Of a stretch of 64,000 bases of DNA, positions 44,389-54,949 are shown piece after piece. Under the pieces are notes generated by a model. The model was not told where the DNA came from and searched no databases. It saw only the letters and a list, made by a program, of their open reading frames with translations. The translations under genes and the position numbers were made by a program. The DNA is from Elusimicrobiota bacterium (lineage in GTDB: Bacteria > Elusimicrobiota > Elusimicrobia > Elusimicrobiales > UBA9959). Position 1 is the first letter of the stretch. Each line of letters begins with the position of its first letter. The stretch covers positions 1 through 64,000 of the forward strand of contig JAAYVG010000038.1 in assembly GCA_012517285.1 (NCBI GenBank), given 5' to 3'.

Positions 44389-46796
44389 CTCAATACTTCC
44401 CTTTCCCAAAATTTTTTTAAAACTGCAGGGTTTTCATTTATCAGAACAACATCATCATTTTTTATTATAAATGAATTTTCATCAGATGTATCTCCAAGTT
44501 TTATAAAAGGCAATCCCTTCATTAACTCTATAAACTTGTCCTCAAACCTTTTATCAACTTCAAGAACTATTCTTGAGCCACACTCGCCAAAAGCAACTTC
44601 CACATCTGAAACCCCATATTTTTTACAAGCCTTTGATATATCAACATCAACACCATATCCGCCTAACGACATCTCAAACATAGCTGATAAAAGCCCACCA
44701 TCAGAAACATCATGTGATGCCAGTATGTAATTTTTCCTAATTGCATCAATTATCCTCAGATATATTTTTCTGTTCTTCTTCAGATCAATCGGTGATATAT
44801 AATTATCTTTTTCTCCAGAAATTTTTGAATAGACAGAGCCACCCAATCCCTTCATAAACTCTCCAACAACATAAACAGGATTTCCCTCATTCTTGAAATC
44901 TGAACTTACAACTATTCTCACATCATCAACAGGGGCAACCGCTGATATAAGAAGTGTTACTGGTATTTTATAATTTTTACCGTTTATAACAGTCTGATTA
45001 TAAAAGCTATCCTTACCTGATATGAAAGGTAGTTCCATATCTATAGCAGCCTCCTTTATTCCTATAGCAGCAGCTGTGAAATCACCCATAACCTCGCTTA
45101 TGTTTGGGTTTGCCGAACAGAAGTTATCAAGAAGAGCCGCTCTCGTTATATCAGCACCAACACAGCAGAGATTTCTAACAGCCTCATCAAGAACATAAAA
45201 TGACATATAATAGGGAGATATCTTTGAAATTGATGGATTTATTGCTGACGATACTGCAAAACCCCTGTAATCATTAAAATTTCCAACAACATTATACGGC
45301 CAGATAACACAAGCATCACTTGGGGTGGATTCATTCTTTGAACAGAATGGCTTTAAAACAGTCTGCCCCATAACCTCATGGTCATACTGCTCTATTATTG
45401 ATCTCCTTGAACAAACATTGAGCTCGGATATAACCCTTTTAAATATTTCTAAAAAATTTATATTTTTAACAGTCAAATTTTTGTTAATTTTTCTCTCTTT
45501 ATAAACCGCCTTTTTTTCTATCCTTGGAAGACCTGAGTGCAAGAAGCTCATATCAATATCAATTATAAGTTTATCATCATAAGAAACTCTTAATTTTTTA
45601 TCATCAGTAAACTCTCCTATTATATAATACTGACACTCCTCTATCTCACATATTCTCTTAAGCTCATACACACATTCTTTTTTAACAGCAAGCACCATTC
45701 TCTCCTGAGACTCGCTCAGCCATATCTCCCATGGATTTATGTTTTTGTCCTTAAGCAAAACATTTTTAAGCTCAACTACAGCACCACAATCCGAGGCAAG
45801 CTCACCCACGGCAGATGAAAATCCACCAGCACCACAATCAGTAACAGCAGTGTAAAGATCAAGATCCCTTGCCTTTAAAAGAACATCAAGCACCTTTTTT
45901 TCATTTATAGCATGACCTATTTGAACATGGGATGACGAAGTATCCTCATCTATATCAGCTGACGAAAACGTTGCCCCACCAATACCATCCCTTCCCGTTG
46001 GTCCACCAAGCACAAATATAAGACTTCCAACTTCAACCTTCTTGGTTATTTTCTTCTTTTTTATCAATCCAGCTGAACCGACAAACACAAGTGGATTAAA
46101 CAAATAATCATCATCAAAATAAACACTCCCATTTGCTGTTGGAATACCCATCTTATTGCCATAATCTCTCACACCGCTTACCACTCCTGATATTATCTTA
46201 TGCGGTGAAAGAAATCCATCAGGAATTTCATATCTTCTGTCATTATAAGCAAAACAGAATACATCCGTATCAATCACTGGCTTTGCACCAAGCCCAACAC
46301 CAAGTATATCTCTTATAACACCACCTACCCCAGTCTCTGCACCACCATATGGTTCAAGTGCACAGGGATGGTTATGAGTCTCAACCTTAAAGCATATCCC
46401 CCAATCAGATTTATCATAAAGCTCAATTATACCAGCATTATCCTCAAAAACACTGAGGCAGTATTTTTTATTAAGCTTTTTTGTTGTATAAACTATTGTC
46501 TCTTTAAAAAGATTTTTAAATTTTTTACTTAGCTTCACCTTTCCATTTTCATCCTTCCATATAAAATCAACAGGCCCTGAAAATGTCTTATGTTTGCAGT
46601 GTTCAGACCATGTCTGTGCTACAGTTTCTATCTCAGCTCTTGTAGGATTTCTCTTAAGCATTCTAAAATAATTTTTTACCATCAAAAGCTCTTTATCATT
46701 CAGCGACCATCCATATTTTTTATTCAGTGATAAGAGCTCCTTTTGAGATGAGCCTAAAAAATTTATCTCGTCTTGATTCTTTTCTAAAATTCTCAT
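44385..46796 (-). CDS. purL: Phosphoribosylformylglycinamidine synthase, synthetase subunit
   Basis: 803 aa, of the stand-alone (small) PurL type with separate PurQ. Motifs include WSEHCKHKTF near residue 70, ETHNHPCALEPYGGAETGVGG (ATP/Mg site), and the second half AIGIKEAAIDMELPFISGKDSF and HDVSDGGLLSAMFEMSLGG. It converts FGAR to FGAM with ATP. Small PurL normally needs PurS; no purS is seen in this window. Slightly longer than the common 730-760 aa. Confidence 0.94.
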   Translation of the reverse strand: MRILEKNQDEINFLGSSQKELLSLNKKYGWSLNDKELLMVKNYFRMLKRNPTRAEIETVAQTWSEHCKHKTFSGPVDFIWKDENGKVKLSKKFKNLFKETIVYTTKKLNKKYCLSVFEDNAGIIELYDKSDWGICFKVETHNHPCALEPYGGAETGVGGVIRDILGVGLGAKPVIDTDVFCFAYNDRRYEIPDGFLSPHKIISGVVSGVRDYGNKMGIPTANGSVYFDDDYLFNPLVFVGSAGLIKKKKITKKVEVGSLIFVLGGPTGRDGIGGATFSSADIDEDTSSSHVQIGHAINEKKVLDVLLKARDLDLYTAVTDCGAGGFSSAVGELASDCGAVVELKNVLLKDKNINPWEIWLSESQERMVLAVKKECVYELKRICEIEECQYYIIGEFTDDKKLRVSYDDKLIIDIDMSFLHSGLPRIEKKAVYKERKINKNLTVKNINFLEIFKRVISELNVCSRRSIIEQYDHEVMGQTVLKPFCSKNESTPSDACVIWPYNVVGNFNDYRGFAVSSAINPSISKISPYYMSFYVLDEAVRNLCCVGADITRAALLDNFCSANPNISEVMGDFTAAAIGIKEAAIDMELPFISGKDSFYNQTVINGKNYKIPVTLLISAVAPVDDVRIVVSSDFKNEGNPVYVVGEFMKGLGGSVYSKISGEKDNYISPIDLKKNRKIYLRIIDAIRKNYILASHDVSDGGLLSAMFEMSLGGYGVDVDISKACKKYGVSDVEVAFGECGSRIVLEVDKRFEDKFIELMKGLPFIKLGDTSDENSFIIKNDDVVLINENPAVLKKFWEREVLR

Positions 46797-47113
46797 ATAA
46801 ATATTCTATAATTTTTTGAGTGGTCACTGAAAAGTTATTTAGGAAGAAGGATCATCATGATGGATACAGATAATAGATCAGATGAAAACGGATAAAAATC
46901 ATGATAAAGGCAGATAGAATAAATAATTTAATCGAAGTAACCGTTTTGGTTATTTGGGACTTATCAAAAAATCGCCCAAAAAAAAGATGATCGTATGGAA
47001 TTTGAGAAGAGTTAAGCAAAAATAAGACCAGAAGTCCCCTCATAGATTACTCTTTTATTCCTAAACGACTAAACAACGAGATGACTAAATAACTAAACAA
47101 CCAGACAACTTTT
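46797..47113. repeat. Repeat-filled gap upstream of purL
   Basis: This 317-bp gap has no gene. It contains a solo MITE-like end (TGGTCACTGAAAAGT at about 46820), the GATGAAAACGGATA repeat family (46855-46910), a partial reverse copy of the 43-bp repeat (46987-47016), and a reverse 8-bp-periodic block (47060-47105) that starts just after the stop of the zinc-ribbon gene. No clear promoter for purL could be assigned. Confidence 0.7.
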
Positions 47114-47563
47114 TTAGTGTCCACTATCTATATATACCAGATATTTTTTATTTTTTGTGCTCTTATACCACTTTTTAATGGTTTCAACAGCCGCATTTTT
47201 TAGATCTTCATCATCATACCCCATCGCTCTGATAACAGCCCTTTCATCATTTTCATCAGGATCCTTTATGTATCCGAGCTGTTTTATTGATCTAAGATAT
47301 GTGTAATAGTTTATTGGTCTATTCTCTGAAACAAATATTCCTACATCATCTACCTTTTTTTCAAGATTTTTCTTTTCAGGTTTAAAAAGATAAAACAAAA
47401 CAGCAGCCAGAATCAGAAGTGAGATAGAAAAATAAACTCTTTTATTTTTCCCCTTCAAATCAAATCTAACAAGCTTCTCTGAACCACATATATCACATCT
47501 TTCATTATCCAGATCGTTTTTATATCCACAGTTTTTGCATAGCTTATATGACTCTTTTGCCAT
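47114..47563 (-). CDS. Zinc-ribbon, single-pass membrane protein
   Basis: The ORF reaches 47578 (GTG); ATG at 47563 (MAKESYKLCKNCGYKN) is a sensible start and gives 149 aa. An N-terminal zinc ribbon CKNC...CDIC is followed by a membrane helix (about 45-62, VYFSISLLILAAVLFYLF) and a 90-aa soluble C-terminus. It overlaps the mtaB 3' end and is probably co-transcribed. Such ribbon-TM proteins are widespread and mostly uncharacterised. Confidence 0.65.
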   Translation of the reverse strand: MAKESYKLCKNCGYKNDLDNERCDICGSEKLVRFDLKGKNKRVYFSISLLILAAVLFYLFKPEKKNLEKKVDDVGIFVSENRPINYYTYLRSIKQLGYIKDPDENDERAVIRAMGYDDEDLKNAAVETIKKWYKSTKNKKYLVYIDSGH

Positions 47564-48773
47564 ACAATATTCCATCACTTAGATTATTAATAATAACAGG
47601 ACAAATAATGTTTGTTTCAAATACTTCATCAACAACAATCTCAACAAAGTTTGAACCCAAAAAAATTGTTTTACCATCCTTATGCTTAAGGCTTAATGAA
47701 ATCACCACCTCTCCAATAAGAGATTTTTTATAATCATCTCTCAGCTTCTTATCCAGCATGTGTGCTTTTTTAGATCTTTCCTTCTTTATCCTCTCATCAA
47801 GCTCTGGCATACTCTCTGATGCAGTGTAAGGTCTCTTAGAATATGTGAAGATGTGGAGACCACTCAAGCCGAGAGAGCTTATAAAGTCCATACTATTATT
47901 GAAGTCGTCATCGGATTCACTTGGAAAACCAACTATGATATCGCTGTACAGCCCAGGATTTTTCATCCTCTTCCTTATCAGCTCCATTCTTTTAGAGTAA
48001 AATGATCTGTTGTAAGGCCTTCTCATAAGTGAAAGTATTCTATCACTGCCACTCTGAAGCGGTATATGAAAATAATTACAGAATCTCTCAGAATTCGAGC
48101 ATATATCTACAAGCTCCTCGTTTATCTCCATAGGCTCAAGCGATGAAAGCCTTACCCTGAAATCACCTTTTAATGATGATAGCATCCTTAAAAGCTCATT
48201 AAGTTTTTTACCTCCACTATCATAGGCACCAAGTCTTGTCCCTGATAACACTATCTCTTTATATCCATTATCAATAAGTCTTTTTATCTCATCAACAGCA
48301 GTATCAAAAGGTTTTGATGAGATACTGCTCCTTGCAAATGGGACAATACAGTAGGAACATTTTAAATTACAGCCATCCTGAAGCTTTACAAAGGCCCTCG
48401 TCTTTGAATAAAAACCATTTATACTAAAATAGTTTGTAGGAATATCTCTGCCACTTAAAGCTGATGGGATTTTTTCTTTTTCATCATTTTTAAATATCTC
48501 AATATTTTTTGAAATTTTCTTTATCCTCTCAGCGAAAAGACTTGCCATACAACCAGTGATCACTATTCTTGCATCAGGATTTTTTGAAGCGATCTTCTTT
48601 ATAAAAGAGATTTCTTCATTTTCAGCCCTTGCTGTAACTGAACAGCTGTTTATCAAAAAAACATCCCAATCATTTTCAGATACAACAAAACCGGCAGATA
48701 CAAGATTTTCAACTATGCTCTCGATTTCTATCTGATTTGTTCTGCATCCAAATGATTTAAAATAAATCTTCAT
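47544..48773 (-). CDS. mtaB: tRNA N6-threonylcarbamoyladenosine(37)-C2 methylthiotransferase MtaB
   Basis: 409 aa. UPF0004 domain (1-100, SFGCRTNQIEIESI, NSCSVTARAE, ITGCMASL) carries the second Fe-S cluster. The radical SAM core has DGCNLKCSYCIVPFAR. A C-terminal TRAM-like region completes it. It adds methylthio to t6A37 of ANN-decoding tRNAs. The N-terminal FGCRTNQ is characteristic of MtaB rather than MiaB. It overlaps rsmE by 4 nt. Confidence 0.94.
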   Translation of the reverse strand: MKIYFKSFGCRTNQIEIESIVENLVSAGFVVSENDWDVFLINSCSVTARAENEEISFIKKIASKNPDARIVITGCMASLFAERIKKISKNIEIFKNDEKEKIPSALSGRDIPTNYFSINGFYSKTRAFVKLQDGCNLKCSYCIVPFARSSISSKPFDTAVDEIKRLIDNGYKEIVLSGTRLGAYDSGGKKLNELLRMLSSLKGDFRVRLSSLEPMEINEELVDICSNSERFCNYFHIPLQSGSDRILSLMRRPYNRSFYSKRMELIRKRMKNPGLYSDIIVGFPSESDDDFNNSMDFISSLGLSGLHIFTYSKRPYTASESMPELDERIKKERSKKAHMLDKKLRDDYKKSLIGEVVISLSLKHKDGKTIFLGSNFVEIVVDEVFETNIICPVIINNLSDGILYGKRVI

Positions 48774-49483
48774 ATTGTATTCATAGCTCCAACTATAACA
48801 GCCACAGCAGCAATAGCGGCTGTCTGAGCTCTCAATATATTTTCTGAAAGCATCAATGTCATACAGTTATGGCTTACCATAAATGAAACCTCATCATCTG
48901 AAAATCCGCCCTCAGGACCTATAAGGATATTGAACTCATTCAAATTCATAGCTGCGATGTCAGTTGCATTGTATATCTTTCCATTTATAGCAGTTCTGTT
49001 TGCAATAATGATATCTCGTTCAAATATATCTTTGAATTTAAGAGGGCACAATACCACTGGGATAGAGTTCCTTTCGCTCTGTTTAACAGCTGATTTAATT
49101 ATTTCAATCATTCTAAGATTTTTTTCACCGACATCAAACTCGTAGTGTTTTTGAGTATAGTCACTTGTAAATGGTATGAATTTATCAACCCCTAACTCCG
49201 TTCCCATCTTTATCACAAGTTCAAAGTATTTTTTTTCTATGAATGGTATATAAAGATTTATCCTGTATTTTTTCTCTTTTGCTATTATTTTTTCATAGGG
49301 CTTTAAAACAGCTCTCCCATCATTAAAACCAATGACACGTGCTTTCCATTGATTTTTCCCATCAAATAGTTTTATCTCATCACCAACTCTAACCCTTAAA
49401 ACCTTTTTTAAATGAAACGACTCTTCATCACTTAAAATTATCTCAGATGTGTCTTTAAATATTTCTGTTGTTAAGAACTGCAT
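48770..49483 (-). CDS. rsmE: 16S rRNA (uracil1498-N3)-methyltransferase
   Basis: 237 aa SPOUT methyltransferase. The N-terminal PUA-like part has SFHLKKVLRVRVGDEIKLFDG. The C-terminal knot has KMGTELGVDKFIPF, IGPEGGFSDDEV and LSENILRAQTAAIAAV. It methylates U1498 of 16S rRNA. It lies 5 bp after dnaJ, the dnaJ-rsmE-mtaB order seen in many bacteria. Confidence 0.96.
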   Translation of the reverse strand: MQFLTTEIFKDTSEIILSDEESFHLKKVLRVRVGDEIKLFDGKNQWKARVIGFNDGRAVLKPYEKIIAKEKKYRINLYIPFIEKKYFELVIKMGTELGVDKFIPFTSDYTQKHYEFDVGEKNLRMIEIIKSAVKQSERNSIPVVLCPLKFKDIFERDIIIANRTAINGKIYNATDIAAMNLNEFNILIGPEGGFSDDEVSFMVSHNCMTLMLSENILRAQTAAIAAVAVIVGAMNTI

Positions 49484-49488
49484 TTAAT

Positions 49489-50625
49489 TCAATTAAAAAT
49501 CTTTTTAAAGAATCCACCATCATCTTTCTTTTCGCTATCATCCTTTAACTTATCCTTATCAAAACTCTCCTTTAATTTTATGAAAAGCTCTCTTTGCTCG
49601 TCATTAAGATGAGTAGGTGTCTCTATCTTTATATTTATCAACACATCACCGCGCTTCCTTGAGTTTGGAAGTGGCATACCCTTTTCATTAAGCCTCAATG
49701 TTTTACCATACTGAACGCCTCGAGGAATCTTTATCTTTGTTTTTCCGCCCTCTATCAAAGGGACATCAACCTCACATCCCAGGACAGCATCTGCAATGTT
49801 TATCTTTACATCATAAAGCAGATCATACTTGTTTCTTTCAAAATGGTTGTGATGTTTTATATGAACCTCAAGATAAAGATCCCCTGCATCGCCATTTTTG
49901 TTTACATCACCCTCATCCTTTATTCTTAAAACACTTCCATTATCAACACCAGCAGGAATCTTCACAGAAACCTTATTCTTCTTTGTAACGACACCACTAC
50001 CACCACAGCTTCTGCATGGTTCAGTAATGATTTTACCCTCCCCATGACACTTAGGACAAGTCTGAGTAAATGCAAAGAACCCTTGAGAATACTGAACCCT
50101 TCCACGACCATTGCAGTAATCACATTTTTTTATTTTTGATGCACTGCTTGCACCCTCGCCATGACATACATCACACCTATCCATTCTTTCATACTCAAAA
50201 TCAAGTTTTTTACCATTGAAGGCATCCTCAAGTGTTATATCTATATCAAATTTCAGATCTTCACCCCGTCGCTCATTTTTTCTTGATGTTCTTGTTGAGC
50301 CACTACCAAAAAAACTTTCAAAAACATCTCCAAAAACATCGTTTAAATCACTGAAACCTTCAAACCCACCTCCACCAAATCCAGAACCTCCAAATCCACC
50401 CTTAAGCCCTTCCTCACCATAAGCATCATATATTTTTCTCTTTTCATCATTTGAAAGGACCTCGTAGGCTTCATTTATCTCTTTGAAATTAGCCTCAGCC
50501 TCACTGTTGCCAGGGTTTCTATCTGGATGATACTTTAAAGCTAATCTTCTAAAAGCAGATTTTATCTCATCCCCTGTAGCATTTCTTGAAACTCCAAGTG
50601 TTCTGTAATAATCTTTTTCTGCCAT
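49489..50625 (-). CDS. dnaJ: Chaperone protein DnaJ
   Basis: 378 aa, type I DnaJ. J domain (1-70) with HPDR, a Gly/Phe-rich linker ([16 protein letters not shown]), four CxxCxGxG zinc motifs ([32 protein letters not shown]) and the C-terminal peptide-binding domain. It stimulates DnaK ATPase. It is separated from dnaK by 180 bp that includes a GC-rich hairpin, so its level may differ from dnaK. Confidence 0.98.
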   Translation of the reverse strand: MAEKDYYRTLGVSRNATGDEIKSAFRRLALKYHPDRNPGNSEAEANFKEINEAYEVLSNDEKRKIYDAYGEEGLKGGFGGSGFGGGGFEGFSDLNDVFGDVFESFFGSGSTRTSRKNERRGEDLKFDIDITLEDAFNGKKLDFEYERMDRCDVCHGEGASSASKIKKCDYCNGRGRVQYSQGFFAFTQTCPKCHGEGKIITEPCRSCGGSGVVTKKNKVSVKIPAGVDNGSVLRIKDEGDVNKNGDAGDLYLEVHIKHHNHFERNKYDLLYDVKINIADAVLGCEVDVPLIEGGKTKIKIPRGVQYGKTLRLNEKGMPLPNSRKRGDVLINIKIETPTHLNDEQRELFIKLKESFDKDKLKDDSEKKDDGGFFKKIFN

Positions 50626-50746
50626 ATTGTTTAGTTAACAGAAACAAGTCTTTCACTATGTCTTTTAAAATAACTCTATACTTTACATAGTTGTATATAA
50701 AAATGACCGCTGTAATCTGTTAACATCCTCCATTTATCAAAAGCAT

Positions 50747-50769
50747 CCCCGACCGCAATGCGGTCGGGG
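50747..50769. terminator. GC-rich hairpin between dnaK and dnaJ
   Basis: CCCCGACCGC-AAT-GCGGTCGGGG is a perfect 10-bp stem in an otherwise AT-rich gap. On the minus strand it follows the dnaK stop by about 37 bp and is followed by GATGCTTTTG. It may attenuate transcription from dnaK into dnaJ. Confidence 0.65.
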
Positions 50770-50805
50770 GGTAATAACCTACTTTGTCAAACACCCAACA
50801 CTATA

Positions 50806-52671
50806 TTATTTTTTGTTATCATCAACCACTTCAGCATCCACAACATCTTCTTTCTTATCATTAGACTGATTCTGCTGTGTCTGCTCTGTCTGAGACTGAG
50901 ATTGCTGCTGATTCTGTTGCTGTTGAGCCTTATAAACAGCTTCTCCTAACTTTTGAGAAACATTTATAAGCTCCTCCTTTAATTTCTTTATCTTTTCAAC
51001 ATCATCACCCTTTAATGCTTCCTTTAGATCAGAGATTGCTCTCTCAATGTTAAGTCTCTCATCCTGAGATATCTTGTCTCCATAATCCTTGAGCGATTTC
51101 TCTGTTGAATATACTATAGCATCAGCCTCATTTTTCGCTTCTATGATCTCCTTCGTCTTCCTATCTTGGTCCGCAAACTTTTCAGCCTCTTTCACATATT
51201 TATCTATATCATCCTTTGTAAGTTTGTTTGGGGCTGATATGGTTATATGCTGTGATTTTCCAGTTCCAAGGTCCTTTGCTGAAACCTTCAATATTCCGTT
51301 CGCATCTATATCAAATGTAACCTCAATCTGCGGTACACCCCTTGGTGCTGGAGGAATGCCATCAAGGTCAAACTTTCCGAGGGGGACATTGTCCTTTGCA
51401 AGAGGTCTCTCACCCTGAAGAACATTGACTGTCACAGCCGGCTGATTGTCTGTTGCAGTGGAAAATATCTGAGTTTTCTTGACAGGTATGGTTGTATTTC
51501 TCTCAATAAGCTTTGTCATAACACCACCCATGGTCTCAATTCCAAGCGAGAGTGGTGTAACATCGAGCAAGAGTATATCCTTAACATCGCCTGTAAGTAT
51601 TGCTGCCTGAATAGCTGCACCGTTGGCAACACATTCCATAGGATCCACGCCCCTTTCAACCTTCTTGCCAACATAATCCTCAACAAACTTCTGAACTATA
51701 GGCATTCTTGTTGGTCCACCAACAAGTATTATCTTATCTATATCTGTTGATTTAAGCTTTGCATCACCAAGAGCAGTATCTATTGAGTTCTTACATCTAT
51801 TTACAATCCCATCAACAAGAGACTCCAATTTTGCCCTTGATAACTTCATTGAAAGATGCTTCGGCCCTGATGAATCAGCAGTTATGAATGGAAGATTTAT
51901 ATCTGTTTCAAGAACTGTTGAAAGCTCAATCTTTGCTTTTTCTGCTGCTTCCTTTATCCTCTGCATTGCAGTGGAGTCACTCTTTAAGTTTATACCATAC
52001 TGCTTTTTAAATTCATCAACTATCCAGTCTATTATTGCATTATCCATATCAGTTCCACCGAGCTGGGTATCACCGCTTGTGGAAAGAACCTCAAATGTTC
52101 CTTCCTTTCCTATCTCCATTATTGTTACATCAAGAGTTCCACCTCCAAAGTCAAAAACCATAACCTTCTGATCCCTTCCTAACTTATCAAGACCGTAGGC
52201 TAATGATGCCGCAGTAGGCTCATTAACAAGTCTTACGACTTCAAGCCCTGCAATTGTTCCAGCATCCTTTGTTGCCTGTCGCTGGTTATCATTGAAATAT
52301 GCTGGAACTGTTATAACCACCTTTTCAACCTTATCACCGAGAAACGCCTCCGCATCCCTCTTTATCTTTTGAAGTATAAAAGCTGACAGCTGCTGCGGGG
52401 TGTATTCCTTATCAAATACTTTATACTTGTAATCAGATCCCATCTTTCTCTTAAAAGCACTCACTGTCCCCTCAGGATTTGCAATAGCCTGCCTTCTTGC
52501 AGGTTCACCAACAAGAAGCTGACCATCCTTTGTGAATGCCACATATGATGGAAATGCTTTTCCTCCTATAGTTGTTCCCTCTGCAGCTGGTATAAGTGTA
52601 ACCTTTCCTCCCTCCATAACAGCCGCAGCTGAGTTGGATGTTCCTAAATCAATTCCTATAATCTTTGACAT
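50806..52671 (-). CDS. dnaK: Chaperone protein DnaK (Hsp70)
   Basis: The track starts at 52698; ATG at 52671 ([14 protein letters not shown]) has AAGGAGGTATTT before it and is preferred, 621 aa. The actin-like ATPase domain has the phosphate loops [11 protein letters not shown] and [10 protein letters not shown]. The linker [10 protein letters not shown] and the substrate domain (TTIPVKK, IPPAPRG) follow, then a Gln-rich tail. One residue is unusual: DLGTSNS in place of the common DLGTTNS. Part of the hrcA-grpE-dnaK operon. Confidence 0.98.
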   Translation of the reverse strand: MSKIIGIDLGTSNSAAAVMEGGKVTLIPAAEGTTIGGKAFPSYVAFTKDGQLLVGEPARRQAIANPEGTVSAFKRKMGSDYKYKVFDKEYTPQQLSAFILQKIKRDAEAFLGDKVEKVVITVPAYFNDNQRQATKDAGTIAGLEVVRLVNEPTAASLAYGLDKLGRDQKVMVFDFGGGTLDVTIMEIGKEGTFEVLSTSGDTQLGGTDMDNAIIDWIVDEFKKQYGINLKSDSTAMQRIKEAAEKAKIELSTVLETDINLPFITADSSGPKHLSMKLSRAKLESLVDGIVNRCKNSIDTALGDAKLKSTDIDKIILVGGPTRMPIVQKFVEDYVGKKVERGVDPMECVANGAAIQAAILTGDVKDILLLDVTPLSLGIETMGGVMTKLIERNTTIPVKKTQIFSTATDNQPAVTVNVLQGERPLAKDNVPLGKFDLDGIPPAPRGVPQIEVTFDIDANGILKVSAKDLGTGKSQHITISAPNKLTKDDIDKYVKEAEKFADQDRKTKEIIEAKNEADAIVYSTEKSLKDYGDKISQDERLNIERAISDLKEALKGDDVEKIKKLKEELINVSQKLGEAVYKAQQQQNQQQSQSQTEQTQQNQSNDKKEDVVDAEVVDDNKK

Positions 52672-52694
52672 AAATACCTCCTTAAGTTTCTGCT

Positions 52695-53321
52695 TCAATC
52701 ATTATGATTACTATCTTCTTTTTTTACATCACTCTTATCCAGATTCTTATCATCTATAACTTCTTCCTTCTTCTTTGCTATCTTAACCTTTGCAGGTTTA
52801 ATAAGCCTTCCATTTATAAGATAACCCGGCTGAACAATATCAACAACCTTATTGTCGTCCTCTTCGCTACCATCAACCGTAGCAACTATTTCACAAAGCA
52901 TCGGATCATATTTTTTGTTCAGTATATCAATCTGGGTCAACCCTTCTGACTTAAAAAGTTTATCAAACTCTGCAAAAATCATATTGAGCCCTGTCTTTAT
53001 ATCATCAATAGAAGAGTTAGGAGATGTGAGATGATCCTTTGCCATATTCATCATCTCATACACAGGAAGCATGTGCTGCATAAGATCATACCTCCCCCAT
53101 TCCAGTAGCTCCTTTTTTTCCTTTTCTACCCTCTTCCTGTAATTTTCAAACTCAGCCTTAAGCCTCAACAACTGATCATAGTATTCATCAGCCTTAGCCT
53201 TATAATCATTCACTTCCTTCTCAATTTCTTCCTTTTTATCCTCACACTCGTCCACCTTTTTTTCAGCTTCTTTAATCTTTTCTTTTATCTCTTCAGAATC
53301 TGTTTTCTCATTTTTCTTCAT
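52695..53321 (-). CDS. grpE: Nucleotide exchange factor GrpE
   Basis: The track start is 53345; ATG at 53321 overlaps the hrcA stop (ATGA) and is preferred, 208 aa. A long N-terminal coiled coil (about 10-85) leads to the GrpE core with [18 protein letters not shown] and, near the end, [23 protein letters not shown]. It releases ADP from DnaK and acts as a thermosensor. Confidence 0.95.
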   Translation of the reverse strand: MKKNEKTDSEEIKEKIKEAEKKVDECEDKKEEIEKEVNDYKAKADEYYDQLLRLKAEFENYRKRVEKEKKELLEWGRYDLMQHMLPVYEMMNMAKDHLTSPNSSIDDIKTGLNMIFAEFDKLFKSEGLTQIDILNKKYDPMLCEIVATVDGSEEDDNKVVDIVQPGYLINGRLIKPAKVKIAKKKEEVIDDKNLDKSDVKKEDSNHND

Positions 53322-54430
53322 AAATCCTTTGTCTCCTCCTCCCATTTCTTTAGTATATCCTCTATCATCATACTCATAGAGTCAACTATTGATATAACCT
53401 TAGGATACTCCATCCTCTTAGGCCCTATAACACCTATAAGTCCGAAATTTTTATCACCGGCTGAATAAGCTGATGTTATAAGGCTGAAGTTGTTTAATTC
53501 CTTTATCCTATTCTCCTTTCCAACGCTTATCTCCATAAGTCTTCTTCTCTTAGGATCGGTTTTATTCTCTTGAACCGCTGCGGAAGGAACCCTATTCAAA
53601 CTCTCAGAAAATCTTTCCTTTATAAGCTTTGAAAATTTTTCTTTTTCTTCAAGAAGCCTTGCCATACATCGAAGCTCATCCACCGATAACTCATCGCTTT
53701 CATCGTAAATGCTGCTCATTCCTTCAAGGAATACCTCATCGCCCTCCTTCAATATAGCATTAAATATATCATAAATAGCATAATATATCTCACTGTTATC
53801 ATTTGAAAGAAAATCCTTTACTATGATATCCCTTGCCTCTTTTATAGTAAAATCTCTGAGCCTCTTATTAAGTACGAGAAGCATATTTCTTATATTAAAG
53901 CCCTTCGTATCCTTTATTGTAAATGGATAATGTTTTACAAGGCCATTTTCTGTGACAATTATAAATATATAATTGATGTTTGAAACCTTAACAATATCTA
54001 TCCTTTTTATATGCTCATCAGCCATATCAGCTGATATAGAAAAACCAATCTTTTTTGTCAGATCAGATAAAATCTTTGTGGTATGCCTTAAGAAGTAATC
54101 AAGCTCTGCAATCTTTCTCTCGTATTCTATCTCTATTTTTTCCTTTTCCTGCTCGGCAAGATTCTGTAGCTTTAAAACGCTGTCTATATAGCTCCTGTAT
54201 GCCTTATCGGTTGGAACCCTTCCACCAGAAGTATGAAGCTGCTCTAAATATCCCTCATCATCAAGCTCTTTCAGTATGCTTCTTATGCTTGCCGGCGATA
54301 TATCAAACTGTTTTGAATCAAAGATATCCTTTGAACTCACTGGCCTTCCTGTTGATATATAATTATACATCACCCAGTTGAGTATCTTATCCTTTCTTTC
54401 CTGTGCTATCTCTGGTTTTAGTATCCTCAT
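53318..54430 (-). CDS. hrcA: Heat-inducible transcription repressor HrcA
   Basis: The track starts at 54493; ATG at 54430 (MRILKPEIAQERKDKIL) is preferred because the predicted promoter would start transcription downstream of the longer start. 370 aa. An N-terminal winged helix (1-75, GRPVSSKDI, SPASIRSILKELDDEGYLEQLHTSGGRVPTD) is followed by the GAF-like HrcA domain with GVIGPKRMEYPKVISIV. It represses by binding CIRCE and is activated by GroEL. A CIRCE-like site lies just ahead of its own start, so the operon is autoregulated. Confidence 0.96.
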   Translation of the reverse strand: MRILKPEIAQERKDKILNWVMYNYISTGRPVSSKDIFDSKQFDISPASIRSILKELDDEGYLEQLHTSGGRVPTDKAYRSYIDSVLKLQNLAEQEKEKIEIEYERKIAELDYFLRHTTKILSDLTKKIGFSISADMADEHIKRIDIVKVSNINYIFIIVTENGLVKHYPFTIKDTKGFNIRNMLLVLNKRLRDFTIKEARDIIVKDFLSNDNSEIYYAIYDIFNAILKEGDEVFLEGMSSIYDESDELSVDELRCMARLLEEKEKFSKLIKERFSESLNRVPSAAVQENKTDPKRRRLMEISVGKENRIKELNNFSLITSAYSAGDKNFGLIGVIGPKRMEYPKVISIVDSMSMMIEDILKKWEEETKDL

Positions 54431-54432
54431 AA

Positions 54433-54459
54433 TTAGCAACTCCATCAAAAGATTGCTAA
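54433..54459 (-). promoter_or_regulatory. Degenerate CIRCE operator overlapping the hrcA ribosome-binding region
   Basis: On the minus strand: TTAGCAATC-N9-AGTTGCTAA, with the exact 9-bp spacing of the CIRCE consensus TTAGCACTC-N9-GAGTGCTAA but changed inner bases. It spans the expected transcription start and the GGAG of hrcA. A perfect single half-site TTAGCACTC lies further upstream at 54505-54513. Confidence 0.8.
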
Positions 54460-54464
54460 TATTA

Positions 54465-54493
54465 ATTATATCACAATTATTTAAAATTGTCAA
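54465..54493 (-). promoter_or_regulatory. Consensus sigma-70 promoter of the hrcA operon
   Basis: Minus strand TTGACA (54488-54493), 17-bp spacer, TATAAT (54465-54470). Both boxes are exact consensus. The CIRCE-like site begins where transcription should start. Confidence 0.9.
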
Positions 54494-54527
54494 CAGGTCT
54501 GCATGAGTGCTAATTTTGGTCAGGCTA

Positions 54528-54887
54528 TCAGTAATTCTCAGTAAAATCTTTTATACTTACTGTATAGTATTTAGTGCCACAAGGATAGCCCGGTGTAGGG
54601 CCACAGTTCTTATTGATATCACCAAATGGATTATCCTCACTTTCTATAATAGACTGGACGGATTGGGTTGTTTTATTGATATTATACGAATCAGACTTTG
54701 TCTGTTGGGATTGATTGACAGGTTTTGATGGTGTCAGCTGCTCTGCATTTCCCTTGATCTCATTCTTATTGCATGAAGCAAAGAGAGAGACAATAAGTCC
54801 AGCAAAACCAATAAGTGTAAAATTTAAAAATTTTTTTGAATCATTTTTTTCAACACCTGTATTTTTTAAAAGTTCGTTTATTTTCAT
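54528..54887 (-). CDS. Small putative lipoprotein
   Basis: The ORF reaches 54902; ATG at 54887 (MKINELLKNTG) is preceded by GGGAGGTTATA and is preferred, 119 aa. A hydrophobic segment (about 22-37, LNFTLIGFAGLIVSLFASC) ends in a lipobox FASC, though the signal is unusually far from the N-terminus. A Ser/Gln/Thr-rich linker leads to a short C-terminal CGPTPGYPCGTKYYTV with two cysteines that could form a disulfide. No family recognised. It stands alone between ssnA-like and hrcA. Confidence 0.6.
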   Translation of the reverse strand: MKINELLKNTGVEKNDSKKFLNFTLIGFAGLIVSLFASCNKNEIKGNAEQLTPSKPVNQSQQTKSDSYNINKTTQSVQSIIESEDNPFGDINKNCGPTPGYPCGTKYYTVSIKDFTENY

Positions 54888-54949
54888 TATAACCTCCCGC
54901 AAATCATTAGAATTGTTTACTCTAAGCTTCCAATTACATTATAACATTT

